DNA from: Skermanella rosea
GTDB taxonomy: Bacteria > Pseudomonadota > Alphaproteobacteria > Azospirillales > Azospirillaceae
NCBI RefSeq assembly: GCF_016806835.2
Contig: NZ_CP086111.1
Span: 5,945,471-6,009,470 of the forward strand
Reading direction: 5' to 3'
DNA: 64,000 nucleotides
The translations under genes and the position numbers were made by a program. Shown in pieces: positions 52,681-62,389 of this stretch. Position 1 is the first letter of the stretch. Every line of letters starts with the position of its first letter. The notes under the pieces were generated by a model that was not told the DNA's origin, did not search any database, and saw only the letters and a list, made by a program, of their open reading frames with translations.

Positions 52681-52855
52681 CCGTCGCCTCTCCACCAGCC
52701 GCGCCGCACCGCGGCAACGCGATCCCATCGCACCGCAGCGACGGGACATCGAGACATACAGCGTAAAAGCCCCTATACCAACGGACTTTCCACTTGCGCC
52801 GTCCAGGCCCATGTGGGGACTTCCGCAGCGGTCCGTAACGTCCTAAAGAAAAATC

Positions 52856-53800
52856 ATGAGCATCCCTGTGCGAACCGGCCCCGTCCGTATCGGCACGCGC
52901 GGCAGCCCCCTGGCGCTGGCGCAGGCCCACCAGACCCGCGCCCGCCTGGCCGCGGCCCACGCCGCGCTGGCGGCTCCCGACGCGATCGAGATCGTGGTGA
53001 TCAGAACCACCGGCGACCGCATCCAGGACCGTACCCTGATGGAGGCGGGCGGCAAGGGTCTCTTCACCAAGGAGATCGAGGAGGCGCTGGTCGCCGGGTC
53101 GATCGACCTTGCGGTCCATTCCATGAAGGACGTGCCGACCTGGCTGCCCGACGGGCTGGAGATCCGCTGCCTGCTGCCGCGCGAGGACCCGCGCGACGCC
53201 TTCTTCTCCAACGTCGCCGCCCATATCGACGACCTGCCGGAAGGCGCCGTGGTCGGCACCGCGAGCCTGCGCCGCCAGGCCCAGGTGCTGGCGCGGCGGC
53301 CCGACCTGAAGGTGGTGCCGATCCGGGGCAACGTGGAGACGCGGCTGCGCAAGCTGGCCGACGGCGAGGTCGACGCGACCCTGCTGGCGCTCGCCGGCCT
53401 GAAGCGGCTCGACATGACCGACCGGATCACCTCGGTGATCGAGCCCGACGTCATGCTGCCCGCCGTGGCGCAGGGCGCCATCGGCATCGAGACCCGGGCG
53501 GACGACGACGTGACCAACGCGCTGCTGGCGCCGCTCAACTGCGAGGCCACCATGGTCCGGGTCTCGGCGGAGCGGGCGCTGCTGGCGTCGCTCGACGGAT
53601 CCTGCCGCACGCCGATCGCGGCGCTGGCCCGGCTCGACGAGGCCGGCACCTTGACGCTCGACGCGCTGGTGGCCGATCCCGCCGGCAAACAGATTCTCGG
53701 CACGGCGCGCCGGGGAACCGCGGCCGACGCCCTCGCCATGGGCCGCGACGCCGGGGAGGAGCTGAAAAGCCTGATGCCGCCGGACTTCTTCGTGCCGTGA
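52856..53800 (+). CDS. hemC: Hydroxymethylbilane synthase (porphobilinogen deaminase)
   Basis: 314 residues. Joins four porphobilinogens into hydroxymethylbilane. RIGTRGSPLALAQA at the start, catalytic Asp in SIDLAVHSMKDVPT, substrate-binding GTASLRRQAQ and RGNVETRLRKL, and the dipyrromethane cofactor Cys250 in DGSCRTPIAA. hemD follows after 7 bp. Divergent from the 116-residue gene and tsaD, the usual alphaproteobacterial arrangement. Confidence 0.97.
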   Translation: MSIPVRTGPVRIGTRGSPLALAQAHQTRARLAAAHAALAAPDAIEIVVIRTTGDRIQDRTLMEAGGKGLFTKEIEEALVAGSIDLAVHSMKDVPTWLPDGLEIRCLLPREDPRDAFFSNVAAHIDDLPEGAVVGTASLRRQAQVLARRPDLKVVPIRGNVETRLRKLADGEVDATLLALAGLKRLDMTDRITSVIEPDVMLPAVAQGAIGIETRADDDVTNALLAPLNCEATMVRVSAERALLASLDGSCRTPIAALARLDEAGTLTLDALVADPAGKQILGTARRGTAADALAMGRDAGEELKSLMPPDFFVP

Positions 53801-53807
53801 GCGGACC

Positions 53808-54581
53808 GTGACCGGGCAGCCCCAACGCACGGGATCTCTTCCCGCCGGACCGCGGCGCATCCTGATCACGCGCCCGCGCGAGGATTCCGAGGCGCTCGCC
53901 TCGGAACTGCGCGGGCGCGGCTTCGAGCCGGTGGTCCAGCCGCTGCTCGAAATCCGGAACCTGCCCGGCCCGCCGCTGGAGCTGGACGGCGTACAGGCCC
54001 TCCTGTTCACGAGCGCCAACGGCGTACGAGCAACCGCAGCGCGTACGGCCAGGCGCGACCTGCCGGCACTGGCCGTCGGGGACGCCACCGCCCGATGCGC
54101 CCGGGAGGCCGGCTTCGTCCGGGTCGAAAGCGCCCGGGGTGATGTCGGCAGCCTCGCCCGGCTGGTGGCCGACCGTCTCGATCCCGCGGCCGGACGGCTG
54201 TACCATGCCGCCGGCAGCGCCGTGGCCGGCGACCTTGCCGGGGATCTCGGCCGGGCCGGCTTCACGGTGGAGCGCGAAGTGCTGTACGCGGCCGAGCCGG
54301 TGACCGGGCTGCTGCCCGGGACGGTGGAAGCGCTGTACGCAGGTACAATCGACGCAGTCCTGTTTTTCTCTCCCCGGTCGGCGCAAAGCTTTGTTAAGGT
54401 TGTTCAGAAGGCGGGGCTGGCCGATCGGCTCGGAGAAATCCTGGCTTTCTGCCTGAGCGAAGCGGTCGGTACGGCGGTGCGTACGGTGGGGTGGCGCGAC
54501 ATCCTCATCGCACGCCGGCCGGATCAGGCGGCTCTGCTTGATCTCCTCGCACCCGCCAGGACCCTTTCCCAGCCGGATTGA
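53808..54581 (+). CDS. hemD: Uroporphyrinogen-III synthase
   Basis: 257 residues. Closes hydroxymethylbilane with inversion of ring D. Poorly conserved family; recognised by ILITRPREDSEALASELRGR, ALLFTSANGVRA, GDVGSLARLVADRL and VLFFSPRSAQSFVKV, and by position directly after hemC. GTG start. Followed by the mitofilin and hemY genes, which makes the standard hem block of Rhodospirillales. Confidence 0.92.
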   Translation: MTGQPQRTGSLPAGPRRILITRPREDSEALASELRGRGFEPVVQPLLEIRNLPGPPLELDGVQALLFTSANGVRATAARTARRDLPALAVGDATARCAREAGFVRVESARGDVGSLARLVADRLDPAAGRLYHAAGSAVAGDLAGDLGRAGFTVEREVLYAAEPVTGLLPGTVEALYAGTIDAVLFFSPRSAQSFVKVVQKAGLADRLGEILAFCLSEAVGTAVRTVGWRDILIARRPDQAALLDLLAPARTLSQPD

Positions 54582-54697
54582 AAACGTCGGTTGGACCCCG
54601 GACCGGATCCCAACCCCGGACCGGAACCAAGTGCAAGAACAGTCAGACGAATAACCGCCAACGATAAACGCCCCCAGGGAATACGAGAAGGCCGCTC

Positions 54698-56449
54698 ATG
54701 AGTCCCCGTCCCCCCGACCAATCGGATAACGACCCGACCGTGCCGGATCCGTCCGACGGCACCAACCCGACCGGCTCCGCAGCCGAGCGCATCATCGAGA
54801 AGTTCGGCGGCATCCGCCCTATGGCCCACAAGCTGGGCATGCCGGTCACGACGGTCCAGGGATGGAAGAAGCGCGGAGCGATCCCCAGCGCGCGCCATCC
54901 CGACCTGCTCGCCGCCGCCGGCCGCCACAACGTGTCGCTGGACCAGGCCGAGCTCGACGCGGCCGCCCCGGCCGACGAGCGCACCAGCGAGGATCGCACG
55001 GTCGAAGATCGCGCAGCGGACGAGACGACGCCCGCCGGCATCATCGCGCCGGAGCCCTCCGCCGCCGACACGCCGGCGGCCGGGACTCCCTCGGCCACGC
55101 CTTGGAGCAGCCCGCGCAGCTACGAGCGGCCCGCCGACACCTCGACCGAGCCCGAAACAGAAACCGCGACCAGGACCATGGCTGAGCCGACCCATCACGA
55201 CCAAGAGCCGGTCCGCACGTCCGAACCCGCCCGGACGTCCGGCGGCGGCAAGGGCCTCGCGACCTTCGCCATCCTGCTGGCGCTGGCCGGCACCGGGGCG
55301 GCCGTCACCGCGCCCCAGTGGGGACCGCAGGTCATCCCGCAGATCTGGCCGCCGCGCACCGGCGCCGACACCGGTGCTTCCCAGCAGATCTCCGCGCTCG
55401 AACAGCGGGTCCAGGAGCTGGCGTCGCGCGGCACGGATACCGCGCCGCTGAACGAGCGGATTTCGCAACTCGAGCAGCGCCTGTCCGAAGTGTCCCAGGC
55501 GCAGTCGCAGCAGCAGCCGGAGCAGTCCGGTCCGGCCGGCCTCGACCAGGCCCAGGTCGAAGCGATCGTGCAGGACCGCGTCCAGCAACTCGCCGGCCGG
55601 ATCGGCGCGCTGGAGCAGCGGCCCCAGCCGCAGCCGGGCGTCGACCGCCAGGCCCTCGACGCCCGCGTCGCTCCCCTGGAGCAGCAGCTCCAGGCACTCT
55701 CCCAGGTCCGCGACCGGGTGCAGCAGCTCGAAGGCCGCGTCGGCACGCTCGACCAGCAGCAGGCGCAGGCCATCGCGCAGCTGCGCAGCAGCGTCGCCGG
55801 GCTGGAGCAGGAGGCCAACCGCCTCGCCCAGGAGATCAACAACACCTCGAACCGCGCCGCCCAGGTGGCCGAGACGCTGACCCTGCGCCAGGCCCAGGAA
55901 AGCAAGGCCCAGGCCCTGGTGCTCGCTGCCGGCCAGCTCCGCGCGGCGCTCCAGAGCTCGCGGCCGTTCGCGTCCGAACTGTCCGCGGTGCGCGCGGTCA
56001 ACCTGCAGGATCCGCAGGTGGTGCAGGCGCTCGGCGCGATCGAGCCCCATGCCGCCGACGGGATCCCGACCGAGGCGCAACTGAACGAGCGGTTCTCCGA
56101 CGTCGCGGGCGAGATCGTCCGCGCCGGGGTGCTCGCCAGCGGCGAAGGCGGCCAATGGTGGGACAAGGCGCTCTCGACCGCCTCCTCCCTGGTCAGCGTC
56201 CGGCGGACCGCCGGCGAGATCGAAGGCAGCGGCGCCGACGCGGTCACCGCCCGGGCGGAGCGCAACCTGAAGTCCGGCCGCCTGGACGAGGCCGTCAAGG
56301 AGCTCGAGTCCCTGACCGGCGAGCCGGCCAAGGTGGCCCAGCCCTGGATCGAGGACGCCAAGGCGCGCCTCGCCGCCAACGAGGCCGGCGCGCTGCTGAC
56401 CGGCCAGGCCATCGCCCGCCTGGCGGGCTCCGCCGGAGGCAACCAATAA
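54698..56449 (+). CDS. Mitofilin-like (COG4223) membrane protein with N-terminal HTH-like domain
   Basis: 583 residues. Residues ~25-70 resemble a Cro/CarphISopro-type helix-turn-helix (FGGIRPMAHKLGMPVTTVQG, then WKKRGAIPSARHPDLL). A Pro/Thr/Glu-rich linker follows, then a membrane helix (~186-206), a long coiled coil (~230-410), and a C-terminal domain with VQALGAIEPHAADGIPTEAQ and AERNLKSGRLDEAVKELESL, as in alphaproteobacterial Mic60 homologues near hemY. These shape the intracytoplasmic or inner membrane. TAATG overlap with hemY. The HTH portion at the N-terminus is the unusual part. Confidence 0.85.
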   Translation: MSPRPPDQSDNDPTVPDPSDGTNPTGSAAERIIEKFGGIRPMAHKLGMPVTTVQGWKKRGAIPSARHPDLLAAAGRHNVSLDQAELDAAAPADERTSEDRTVEDRAADETTPAGIIAPEPSAADTPAAGTPSATPWSSPRSYERPADTSTEPETETATRTMAEPTHHDQEPVRTSEPARTSGGGKGLATFAILLALAGTGAAVTAPQWGPQVIPQIWPPRTGADTGASQQISALEQRVQELASRGTDTAPLNERISQLEQRLSEVSQAQSQQQPEQSGPAGLDQAQVEAIVQDRVQQLAGRIGALEQRPQPQPGVDRQALDARVAPLEQQLQALSQVRDRVQQLEGRVGTLDQQQAQAIAQLRSSVAGLEQEANRLAQEINNTSNRAAQVAETLTLRQAQESKAQALVLAAGQLRAALQSSRPFASELSAVRAVNLQDPQVVQALGAIEPHAADGIPTEAQLNERFSDVAGEIVRAGVLASGEGGQWWDKALSTASSLVSVRRTAGEIEGSGADAVTARAERNLKSGRLDEAVKELESLTGEPAKVAQPWIEDAKARLAANEAGALLTGQAIARLAGSAGGNQ

Positions 56450-57918
56450 TGACCCGCGCCATCTGGTTCCTGATCAAGCTGGCGATCGTCGTCGCGATCG
56501 CCATCTATCTCGTCGAAAACCCCGGCGCGGTCACGATCGACTGGCAGGGCTACGTCATCAACACGTCCTTCGCCATGCTGCTGCTGGTGACGGTGGCGAT
56601 CATCGCGATCGTGGCGCTGGCCTACCGGCTGTATCGAGGCGTCCGCGGCGCGCCGGGGGCCTTCGGCCGCCGCAGCCGGGCACGCAAGCGCGAGCGTGGC
56701 TACCGGGCGCTGACCCGCGGCATGGTCGCGGTGGCGGCCGGCGACGCCGCCGGCGCGCGGCGCTATGCCCGCGAGGCCGACACCATGCTGCGCGACCCGC
56801 CGCTGACCATGCTGCTGTCGGCCCAGGCCGCCCAGCTGAACGGCGACGAGAAGGCGGCGGAACGCTATTTCCAGACCATGCTGGAACGGCCGGAGACGGC
56901 CTTCCTCGGCGTGCGCGGCCTGCTGACCCAGGCGATCCGGGACGGCAACCAGACCGAGGCGCTGCAGCTGGCCCGCCGGGCCAAGTCTCTCCAGCCGCAG
57001 ACGCCGTGGGTGCTCACCACCCTGTTCGACCTGGAGACCCGGGCCGCCCAGTGGGGCCGGGCCGAGCAGACCCTGCTCGACGGCATGAAGTCGGGTGCCT
57101 TCCCGGCGGAGGCCGGCCGGCACCACCGCGCCGCCCTGTTGCTGGAACGCAGCTACGAGGCCGAGCTGGAGGGGCATCACGACGATGCCCTGCGCCACGC
57201 CCAGGCCGCCGCCAAGCTGGAACCCGCGTTCCCGCCGGCCGCCTCGCGCCTGGCCCGCCTGCTGGCCCGCACCGGCAAGCACCGCAAGGCCGGCAAGGTG
57301 ATCGAGAAGGCCTGGAGCACCCGGCCGCATCCCGAACTGGCCGACGCCTACCGCGACATCAGCCCGGACAGCGACCCGCTGGCCCAGGTCAAGCGGTTCG
57401 AGCGGCTCCAGTCGATGGTGCCCAACGACCTGGAGGGACATGTGGCCCTGGCCCGCGCCGCCATGGCCGCCAAGCTGTGGGGCGAGGCCCGCAACCACCT
57501 GAGCAAGGCGCTGGCGGAGCGTCCGAGCGACCGGGTCTACCGCATGCTGGCCGAACTGGCCGAGGCGGAGCACGGCGACATCGCCGCCGCCCGCGACTGG
57601 CTGGCCAAGGCCGCCAACGCCGAGCCGGACCCGATCTGGGTCTGCAAGGAATGCGGCACCCTGTCAAAGTCCTGGCGCAGCCTCTGCGGCCAGTGCGGCG
57701 CCTTCGACAGCATGGAATGGAAGCTCCCTAGCGTTGCCATCCAGATCGCCGAACCCCACCGCCTGCCGCCCGCGAAGCCCTCCGAGTCCCCCGCTTCGCC
57801 CCAGCCGGCGACCACGACGACGGTGGTGCAGCAGCCGGAGGATACGCCGGCGGCCGCTCCGCCGCAGGGAACACAGCAGGGAACCACGGCGCAGCAGCCG
57901 CAACCGGCTGCGGGTTAG
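56449..57918 (+). CDS. hemY: HemY-like TPR protein with C-terminal zinc ribbon
   Basis: 489 residues. Two N-terminal membrane helices (about 6-24 and 38-60: IWFLIKLAIVVAIAIYLVEN; FAMLLLVTVAIIAIVALAYR) are followed by TPR-like helices facing the cytoplasm (GDEKAAERYFQTMLERPETA). At ~398-417 is a zinc ribbon CKECG...CGQCG with W and FD nearby, then a disordered Pro/Gln tail. HemY is tied to heme biosynthesis by position; its reaction is not known. The start overlaps the mitofilin stop. A terminator lies 21 bp past the stop. Confidence 0.9.
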   Translation: MTRAIWFLIKLAIVVAIAIYLVENPGAVTIDWQGYVINTSFAMLLLVTVAIIAIVALAYRLYRGVRGAPGAFGRRSRARKRERGYRALTRGMVAVAAGDAAGARRYAREADTMLRDPPLTMLLSAQAAQLNGDEKAAERYFQTMLERPETAFLGVRGLLTQAIRDGNQTEALQLARRAKSLQPQTPWVLTTLFDLETRAAQWGRAEQTLLDGMKSGAFPAEAGRHHRAALLLERSYEAELEGHHDDALRHAQAAAKLEPAFPPAASRLARLLARTGKHRKAGKVIEKAWSTRPHPELADAYRDISPDSDPLAQVKRFERLQSMVPNDLEGHVALARAAMAAKLWGEARNHLSKALAERPSDRVYRMLAELAEAEHGDIAAARDWLAKAANAEPDPIWVCKECGTLSKSWRSLCGQCGAFDSMEWKLPSVAIQIAEPHRLPPAKPSESPASPQPATTTTVVQQPEDTPAAAPPQGTQQGTTAQQPQPAAG

Positions 57919-57938
57919 GAACGTCCTGTCAAGCCTGG

Positions 57939-57969
57939 AGAGCCGCCGCGTGGCGGCTCTTCTCGTTCT
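57939..57969 (+). terminator. Rho-independent terminator of the hem operon
   Basis: A 9-bp stem AGAGCCGCC / GGCGGCTCT with a 4-nt loop is followed by TCTCGTTCT, 20 bp after the hemY stop. Ends the hemC-hemD-mitofilin-hemY unit. Confidence 0.75.
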
Positions 57970-58020
57970 GGCCCTCAGCACTGCCTCTGCCGGCGCTCTA
58001 TCGGTCGGGAGGTTCAAGAG

Positions 58021-58524
58021 ATGATCGCCGTGAAGCAGACCCGCCCCTCGCATCATTCCGGCACGATCCGGCCCGCTACGCCCGACGACCTCACGGCCCT
58101 CAAGGCGATCATCGATGCGAACGGCCTGTTTCCCTCGGGCATGCTGGACGAGATGATGGCCGGCTATCTCAACGGCGATGCCGGCGACGACGCTTGGCTT
58201 GCCGACGACGACAATGGGCCGGTAGCGGTCGCCTACTACGCGCCCGAGCGGATGACCGCGGGAACCTGGAACCTGTACCTGATCGCCGTACATCCCGACT
58301 GCCAAGGGCAGGGGCGCGGTGCCGCCCTGCTGCGCCACATCGAACGGATACTGGCGATACGGGGCGAGCGCCTGCTTCTGGTGGAGACTTCGGGACTTCC
58401 GGATTTCGAGCGCACGCGGGCGTTCTACCGCAAGTGCGGCTACGAGGAGGAAGGCCGGATACGGGACTTCTACCAAGCCGACGAGGACAAGGTGATTTTC
58501 CGGAAGGCGCTCGTCCCGGCTTAG
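58021..58524 (+). CDS. GNAT family N-acetyltransferase
   Basis: 167 residues, single GNAT domain. Acetyl-CoA motif A is LIAVHPDCQGQGRGAALLRH; motif B region DFERTRAFYRKCGYEEEGRI. The remainder fits the N-terminal part of small stand-alone acetyltransferases. Substrate unknown. It stands between the hem operon terminator and rsmB. Confidence 0.9.
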   Translation: MIAVKQTRPSHHSGTIRPATPDDLTALKAIIDANGLFPSGMLDEMMAGYLNGDAGDDAWLADDDNGPVAVAYYAPERMTAGTWNLYLIAVHPDCQGQGRGAALLRHIERILAIRGERLLLVETSGLPDFERTRAFYRKCGYEEEGRIRDFYQADEDKVIFRKALVPA

Positions 58525-58584
58525 ACCCGCCCCCGAGCCTTTTCCGATTCGACAAGCCCCCCTCCGCGCGCTAAACCGCGCGGC

Positions 58585-59877
58585 ATGACCGACAGCACGC
58601 TGGCATCCCGCAACGCCGCCCTCGACCTGCTCGAGTCGGTGCTGCGCAAGAAGATCCCGCTCGACGATGCGTTCGACGCGCACGAGGGGCTGGACGCCCT
58701 GGAGCCGCGCGACCGCGCCTTCGTAAGGCTGATGGTGGCGACCGTCCTGCGCCGCCTGGGACAGATCGACGCCCTGGTGTCGGCGGCCCTGACCAAGCCC
58801 GACCCGGTCCGCGCCGGCGTCCTCGACATCCTGCGGCTCGGCACGGCCCAGCTCGTGTTCCTCGACACGCCGCCGCACGCCGCGGTCGACACCTCGGTGG
58901 CCGCGGCGGAACAGCGCGGGCTCAGCCATTACAAGGGCCTGATCAACGCCGTGCTGCGCCGGGTCGCCCGCGAGGGCGCCGACCAGGCGAAGAAGCAGGA
59001 CGCCGGCCGGCTGAACACGCCGGACTGGCTGTGGCTCGCCTGGCGGACCGCCTACGGCACCCCCCGCACCCGCGGCATCGTCGAGGCGAACCTGATCGAG
59101 GCCCCGCTCGACCTCACCGCCAAGGCGTCGCCCGGCGACTGGGCCGCACGGCTGGAAGGCACCGTGCTGCCGACCGGGACGATCCGGCGCGCCTCCGGCG
59201 GCCAGGTCACCGACCTGCCCGGCTATGACGAGGGCGCGTGGTGGGTCCAGGACGCGGCGGCGGCTTTGCCGGCCAAGCTGTTCGGCGACATCCGGGGCAG
59301 GACCATCTACGACCTGTGCGCGGCGCCGGGCGGGAAGACCGCCCAGCTCGCGGCCGCCGGGGCCGAGGTGACGGCGCTCGACCGGTCGGAGCGGCGGCTG
59401 CGCCGCCTGTCCGCCAACCTGGAGCGGCTGAACCTGTGGGCGGAGACCCTGACCGCCGATGCCGCGACCTGGAAGCCGGGGGAGCCGGCCGACGCCATCC
59501 TGCTCGACGCGCCGTGCAGCGCCACCGGGGCTATTCGCCGCCATCCCGACATCCTGCGGCTGAAGACCCAGGAGGACGTCACCAAGCTGGCGGGCGCCCA
59601 GCGCCGGCTGCTGGCCCACGCGGTCGAGCTGCTCAAGCCCGGCGGCATGCTGGTCTATTGCACCTGCTCGCTCCAGCCGGAGGAGGGCGAGCAGCGGATC
59701 GACCATTTGCTGAATTCCGGGGCGCCGGTCGAGCGGCTGCCGGTCGATCCCGGCGAGCTGGGCGGCCTGTCGGAACTGATCAACGAGCGCGGCGAAGTCA
59801 GGACCCTGCCGGGCCACCTCGCCGAACTGGGCGGCATTGACGGCTTCTTCGTGGCGCGGCTCGTCCGCACCAAATGA
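58585..59877 (+). CDS. rsmB: 16S rRNA (cytosine967-C5)-methyltransferase RsmB
   Basis: 430 residues. An N-terminal NusB-like domain (about 5-140, SRNAALDLLESVLRKKIPLD) precedes the Rossmann methyltransferase domain: SAM motif DLCAAPGGKTAQLAA, ALDRSERRLRRL, and the two catalytic cysteines in LLDAPCSATG and VYCTCSLQPEE. Methylates C967 of 16S rRNA. First gene of the rsmB-rpe-heparinase-purH series in this direction. Confidence 0.95.
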   Translation: MTDSTLASRNAALDLLESVLRKKIPLDDAFDAHEGLDALEPRDRAFVRLMVATVLRRLGQIDALVSAALTKPDPVRAGVLDILRLGTAQLVFLDTPPHAAVDTSVAAAEQRGLSHYKGLINAVLRRVAREGADQAKKQDAGRLNTPDWLWLAWRTAYGTPRTRGIVEANLIEAPLDLTAKASPGDWAARLEGTVLPTGTIRRASGGQVTDLPGYDEGAWWVQDAAAALPAKLFGDIRGRTIYDLCAAPGGKTAQLAAAGAEVTALDRSERRLRRLSANLERLNLWAETLTADAATWKPGEPADAILLDAPCSATGAIRRHPDILRLKTQEDVTKLAGAQRRLLAHAVELLKPGGMLVYCTCSLQPEEGEQRIDHLLNSGAPVERLPVDPGELGGLSELINERGEVRTLPGHLAELGGIDGFFVARLVRTK

Positions 59878-59967
59878 TAAGCCGATCTCGATGACGGTCG
59901 ATTTGCGCAATTCAAACCTGCGCCGGCAGGGACCATGTGTGATCTTGCGCACACCCCGCCGGACTTG

Positions 59968-60001
59968 GTAGGACAGCTTCGCTTTCGTAGGACGGCTTCG
60001 C
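59968..60001. repeat. Short tandem repeat in front of rpe
   Basis: GTAGGAC(A/G)GCTTCGC occurs twice, 59968-59982 and 59987-60001, in a 19-bp period ending 1 bp before the rpe start. The second copy contains AGGA, which probably serves as the ribosome site. Confidence 0.6.
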
Positions 60002-60002
60002 C

Positions 60003-60665
60003 ATGCAGCAATCGACCCGAATCGCTCCCTCCATCCTGTCGGCCGACTTCGCCCGCCTGGGAGAGGAGGTGCGCGCCGTCGATGCGGCCGGCGCCGATTA
60101 TATCCATATCGACGTGATGGACGGGCATTTCGTGCCCAACATCACCATTGGCACCGCCGTCGTGTCGGCCCTGCGGCCCCATTCCGCCAAGGTGTTCGAC
60201 GTCCACCTGATGATCTCGCCGGTCGACCTGTTCATCGCCGACTTCGCCAAGGCCGGCGCCGACATCATCACGGTCCATCCCGAGGCCGGCGCCCATACCC
60301 ATCGGACGATCCAGCTGATCAAGTCGCTGGGCAAGAAGGCCGGCCTGTCGCTCAACCCCGCGACCCCGGTCGAAGCGGTGGACTATCTGCTGGACGACCT
60401 GGACCTGATCCTGGTGATGAGCGTCAATCCCGGCTTCGGCGGGCAGAGCTTCATCCGGTCCCAGCTCGACAAGATCCGGGAACTGCGCCGCCGGATCGAC
60501 GCCAGCGGCCGGCGGATCGACCTGGAGGTCGACGGCGGGATCAATTTCGAGACGGCGGGCGCCGCGATCGAGGCCGGTGCCGACGTGCTGGTCGCCGGGA
60601 CGGCGACCTTCTCCGGCGGGCAGGACGCCTATGCCGGGAATATCCGGCGGCTGCGCGGTGCCTGA
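60003..60665 (+). CDS. rpe: Ribulose-phosphate 3-epimerase
   Basis: 220 residues. TIM barrel that interconverts ribulose 5-phosphate and xylulose 5-phosphate. [17 protein letters not shown] at the start, metal ligands in [14 protein letters not shown] and [22 protein letters not shown], and [13 protein letters not shown]. The heparinase gene begins 6 bp after the stop. Confidence 0.97.
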   Translation: MQQSTRIAPSILSADFARLGEEVRAVDAAGADYIHIDVMDGHFVPNITIGTAVVSALRPHSAKVFDVHLMISPVDLFIADFAKAGADIITVHPEAGAHTHRTIQLIKSLGKKAGLSLNPATPVEAVDYLLDDLDLILVMSVNPGFGGQSFIRSQLDKIRELRRRIDASGRRIDLEVDGGINFETAGAAIEAGADVLVAGTATFSGGQDAYAGNIRRLRGA

Positions 60666-60671
60666 GGCGGG

Positions 60672-62324
60672 ATGACTGGCCAGCGCGACACCTTGGGCTG
60701 GCTGAAGCAGGGCGCGCGGGCGTTCGCTTTCGGCAATCCGCTGTACGGGCTTACCCTGGGTGGCCGGCCGGTCAGCGGGCTGGCGACCGTCCCCAACGAT
60801 CCCTGGCCGGGCGATGCCGATATCGGTGCTGCCCTGATGGACGGGGTGTTCCCCTTCGCGGGCGAGGTGATGCAGGCGGACGAGCCGGTCTGGGTGCCGG
60901 CCCTGGGCTTCGGCGAGACCTGGATCGCCCAGATGAACGCGTTCGACTGGCTGCGCGACCTGCGCGCTCTGGGCGGCGACGCGCCGCGCCGGCAGGCGCG
61001 CCTGCTGATCACCGGCTGGCTCGACCAGAACCACGGCTGGAACCAGGCATCGTGGGCGCCCGACGTGCTCGGTGCCCGCATCGCCAACTGGATCGGCCAG
61101 CATGATTTCTACTGCCAGAGCGCGGACGACGCCTTCCGCGGCCGGGTGTTCGAAAGCTTGGCGCGGCAGACCCGCCACCTGACCCGCGTCACCCCCGGCC
61201 CGCTCCAGGGGGCGGCGCTCCTGACCGCGGTCAAGGGACTGGTCTATGGCGGGCTGTGCCTGCCCGGCTGCGAGAAGCACGTGCCCTACGCCCTGCGGCT
61301 GCTGGAACGGGAACTGCCGCTCCAGGTGCTGCCGGACGGTGGCCATGTGGAGCGCAACCCCGAGCGCCACATGCTGGTGCTCCGCCACCTGATCGACCTG
61401 CGCGCCGTCCTGCGCGCGGCCCGCCAGGAGGTGCCGGAGATGCTCCAGCACGCGATCGACCGCATGACGCCGGCGCTCCGCTTCTTCCGCCACGGCGACG
61501 GCGGGCTGGCGCTGTTCAACGGCGGCCGCGAGGCCGACCCGGCCATGACCGACACGGTGCTGGCCCAGTCCGACGCGCGCGGGCGCCCGCTGAAGAGCGC
61601 GCCCCATTGCGGGTTCGAGCGGATGCTGGCCGGCCGGACCACGGTGCTGATGGACACCGGCAAGGCGCCGCCGCCGGGCCTGGACCAGGACGCCCATGCC
61701 GGCACGCTCAGCTTCGAGATGACCATCGGGCGAGAGCGCCTGATCGTCAACTGCGGCTCGCATCCCAGCCGCTTCGGCCCCTGGCGCGGCGCGCTGGCGG
61801 CGACCGCCGCCCATTCGACCCTCGCGGTGGCGGAGACCAATTCCGCGGAAGTGTTCGAGGGGGGCGGCCTGGGCCGCCGGCCGAACCGGATCACCTGCGA
61901 GCGCATCGAGAGCGATGGCGCCACCCTGGTCGAGGCGACCCACGACGGCTATGTCCGCGCCTTCGGGCTGCTGCACCGGCGGCGGCTCTACCTCGCGGAC
62001 AACGGCGACGACCTGCGCGGCGAGGACACGCTGGAAGGCCCCGCCGGCCACCCCTTCGCGCTCCGCTTCCACCTTCATCCCGGCGTGGACGTCACCGTGT
62101 CGCCCAACGGCGGCTCCGCCCTGCTGCGGCTGCCGGGGGGCTCGTCCTGGCGCCTGCGGGCGACCGGCGGGACCTTCGCCGTTTCCGAAAGCATCTATTT
62201 CGGCGGTGGGTTCGGCGACGGCGACGAGCCGCGGCGGACCCGCCAGATCGTCGTGACCGGCGACACCGTGTCCGATCGCACGGTGATCAAATGGGCGCTA
62301 CGCCGCGAGAAGAAGCAGCCCTGA
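60672..62324 (+). CDS. Heparinase II/III family protein
   Basis: 550 residues. The helical toroid domain comprises about residues 60-330 ([38 protein letters not shown]) and the C-terminal beta-sandwich about 330-545 with [20 protein letters not shown] and [17 protein letters not shown], the heparinase II/III-type fold of alginate and uronan lyases. No signal peptide, so the role in this bacterium is unclear; such genes commonly lie between rpe and purH in related species, suggesting a conserved cytoplasmic or envelope-polysaccharide job. Substrate unknown. Confidence 0.9.
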   Translation: MTGQRDTLGWLKQGARAFAFGNPLYGLTLGGRPVSGLATVPNDPWPGDADIGAALMDGVFPFAGEVMQADEPVWVPALGFGETWIAQMNAFDWLRDLRALGGDAPRRQARLLITGWLDQNHGWNQASWAPDVLGARIANWIGQHDFYCQSADDAFRGRVFESLARQTRHLTRVTPGPLQGAALLTAVKGLVYGGLCLPGCEKHVPYALRLLERELPLQVLPDGGHVERNPERHMLVLRHLIDLRAVLRAARQEVPEMLQHAIDRMTPALRFFRHGDGGLALFNGGREADPAMTDTVLAQSDARGRPLKSAPHCGFERMLAGRTTVLMDTGKAPPPGLDQDAHAGTLSFEMTIGRERLIVNCGSHPSRFGPWRGALAATAAHSTLAVAETNSAEVFEGGGLGRRPNRITCERIESDGATLVEATHDGYVRAFGLLHRRRLYLADNGDDLRGEDTLEGPAGHPFALRFHLHPGVDVTVSPNGGSALLRLPGGSSWRLRATGGTFAVSESIYFGGGFGDGDEPRRTRQIVVTGDTVSDRTVIKWALRREKKQP

Positions 62325-62389
62325 AGCATCACCGCACCCGAACCGCAGCCACGCCCGACAGGGCCAGAATTTCGCAGGATACCGCCGTC

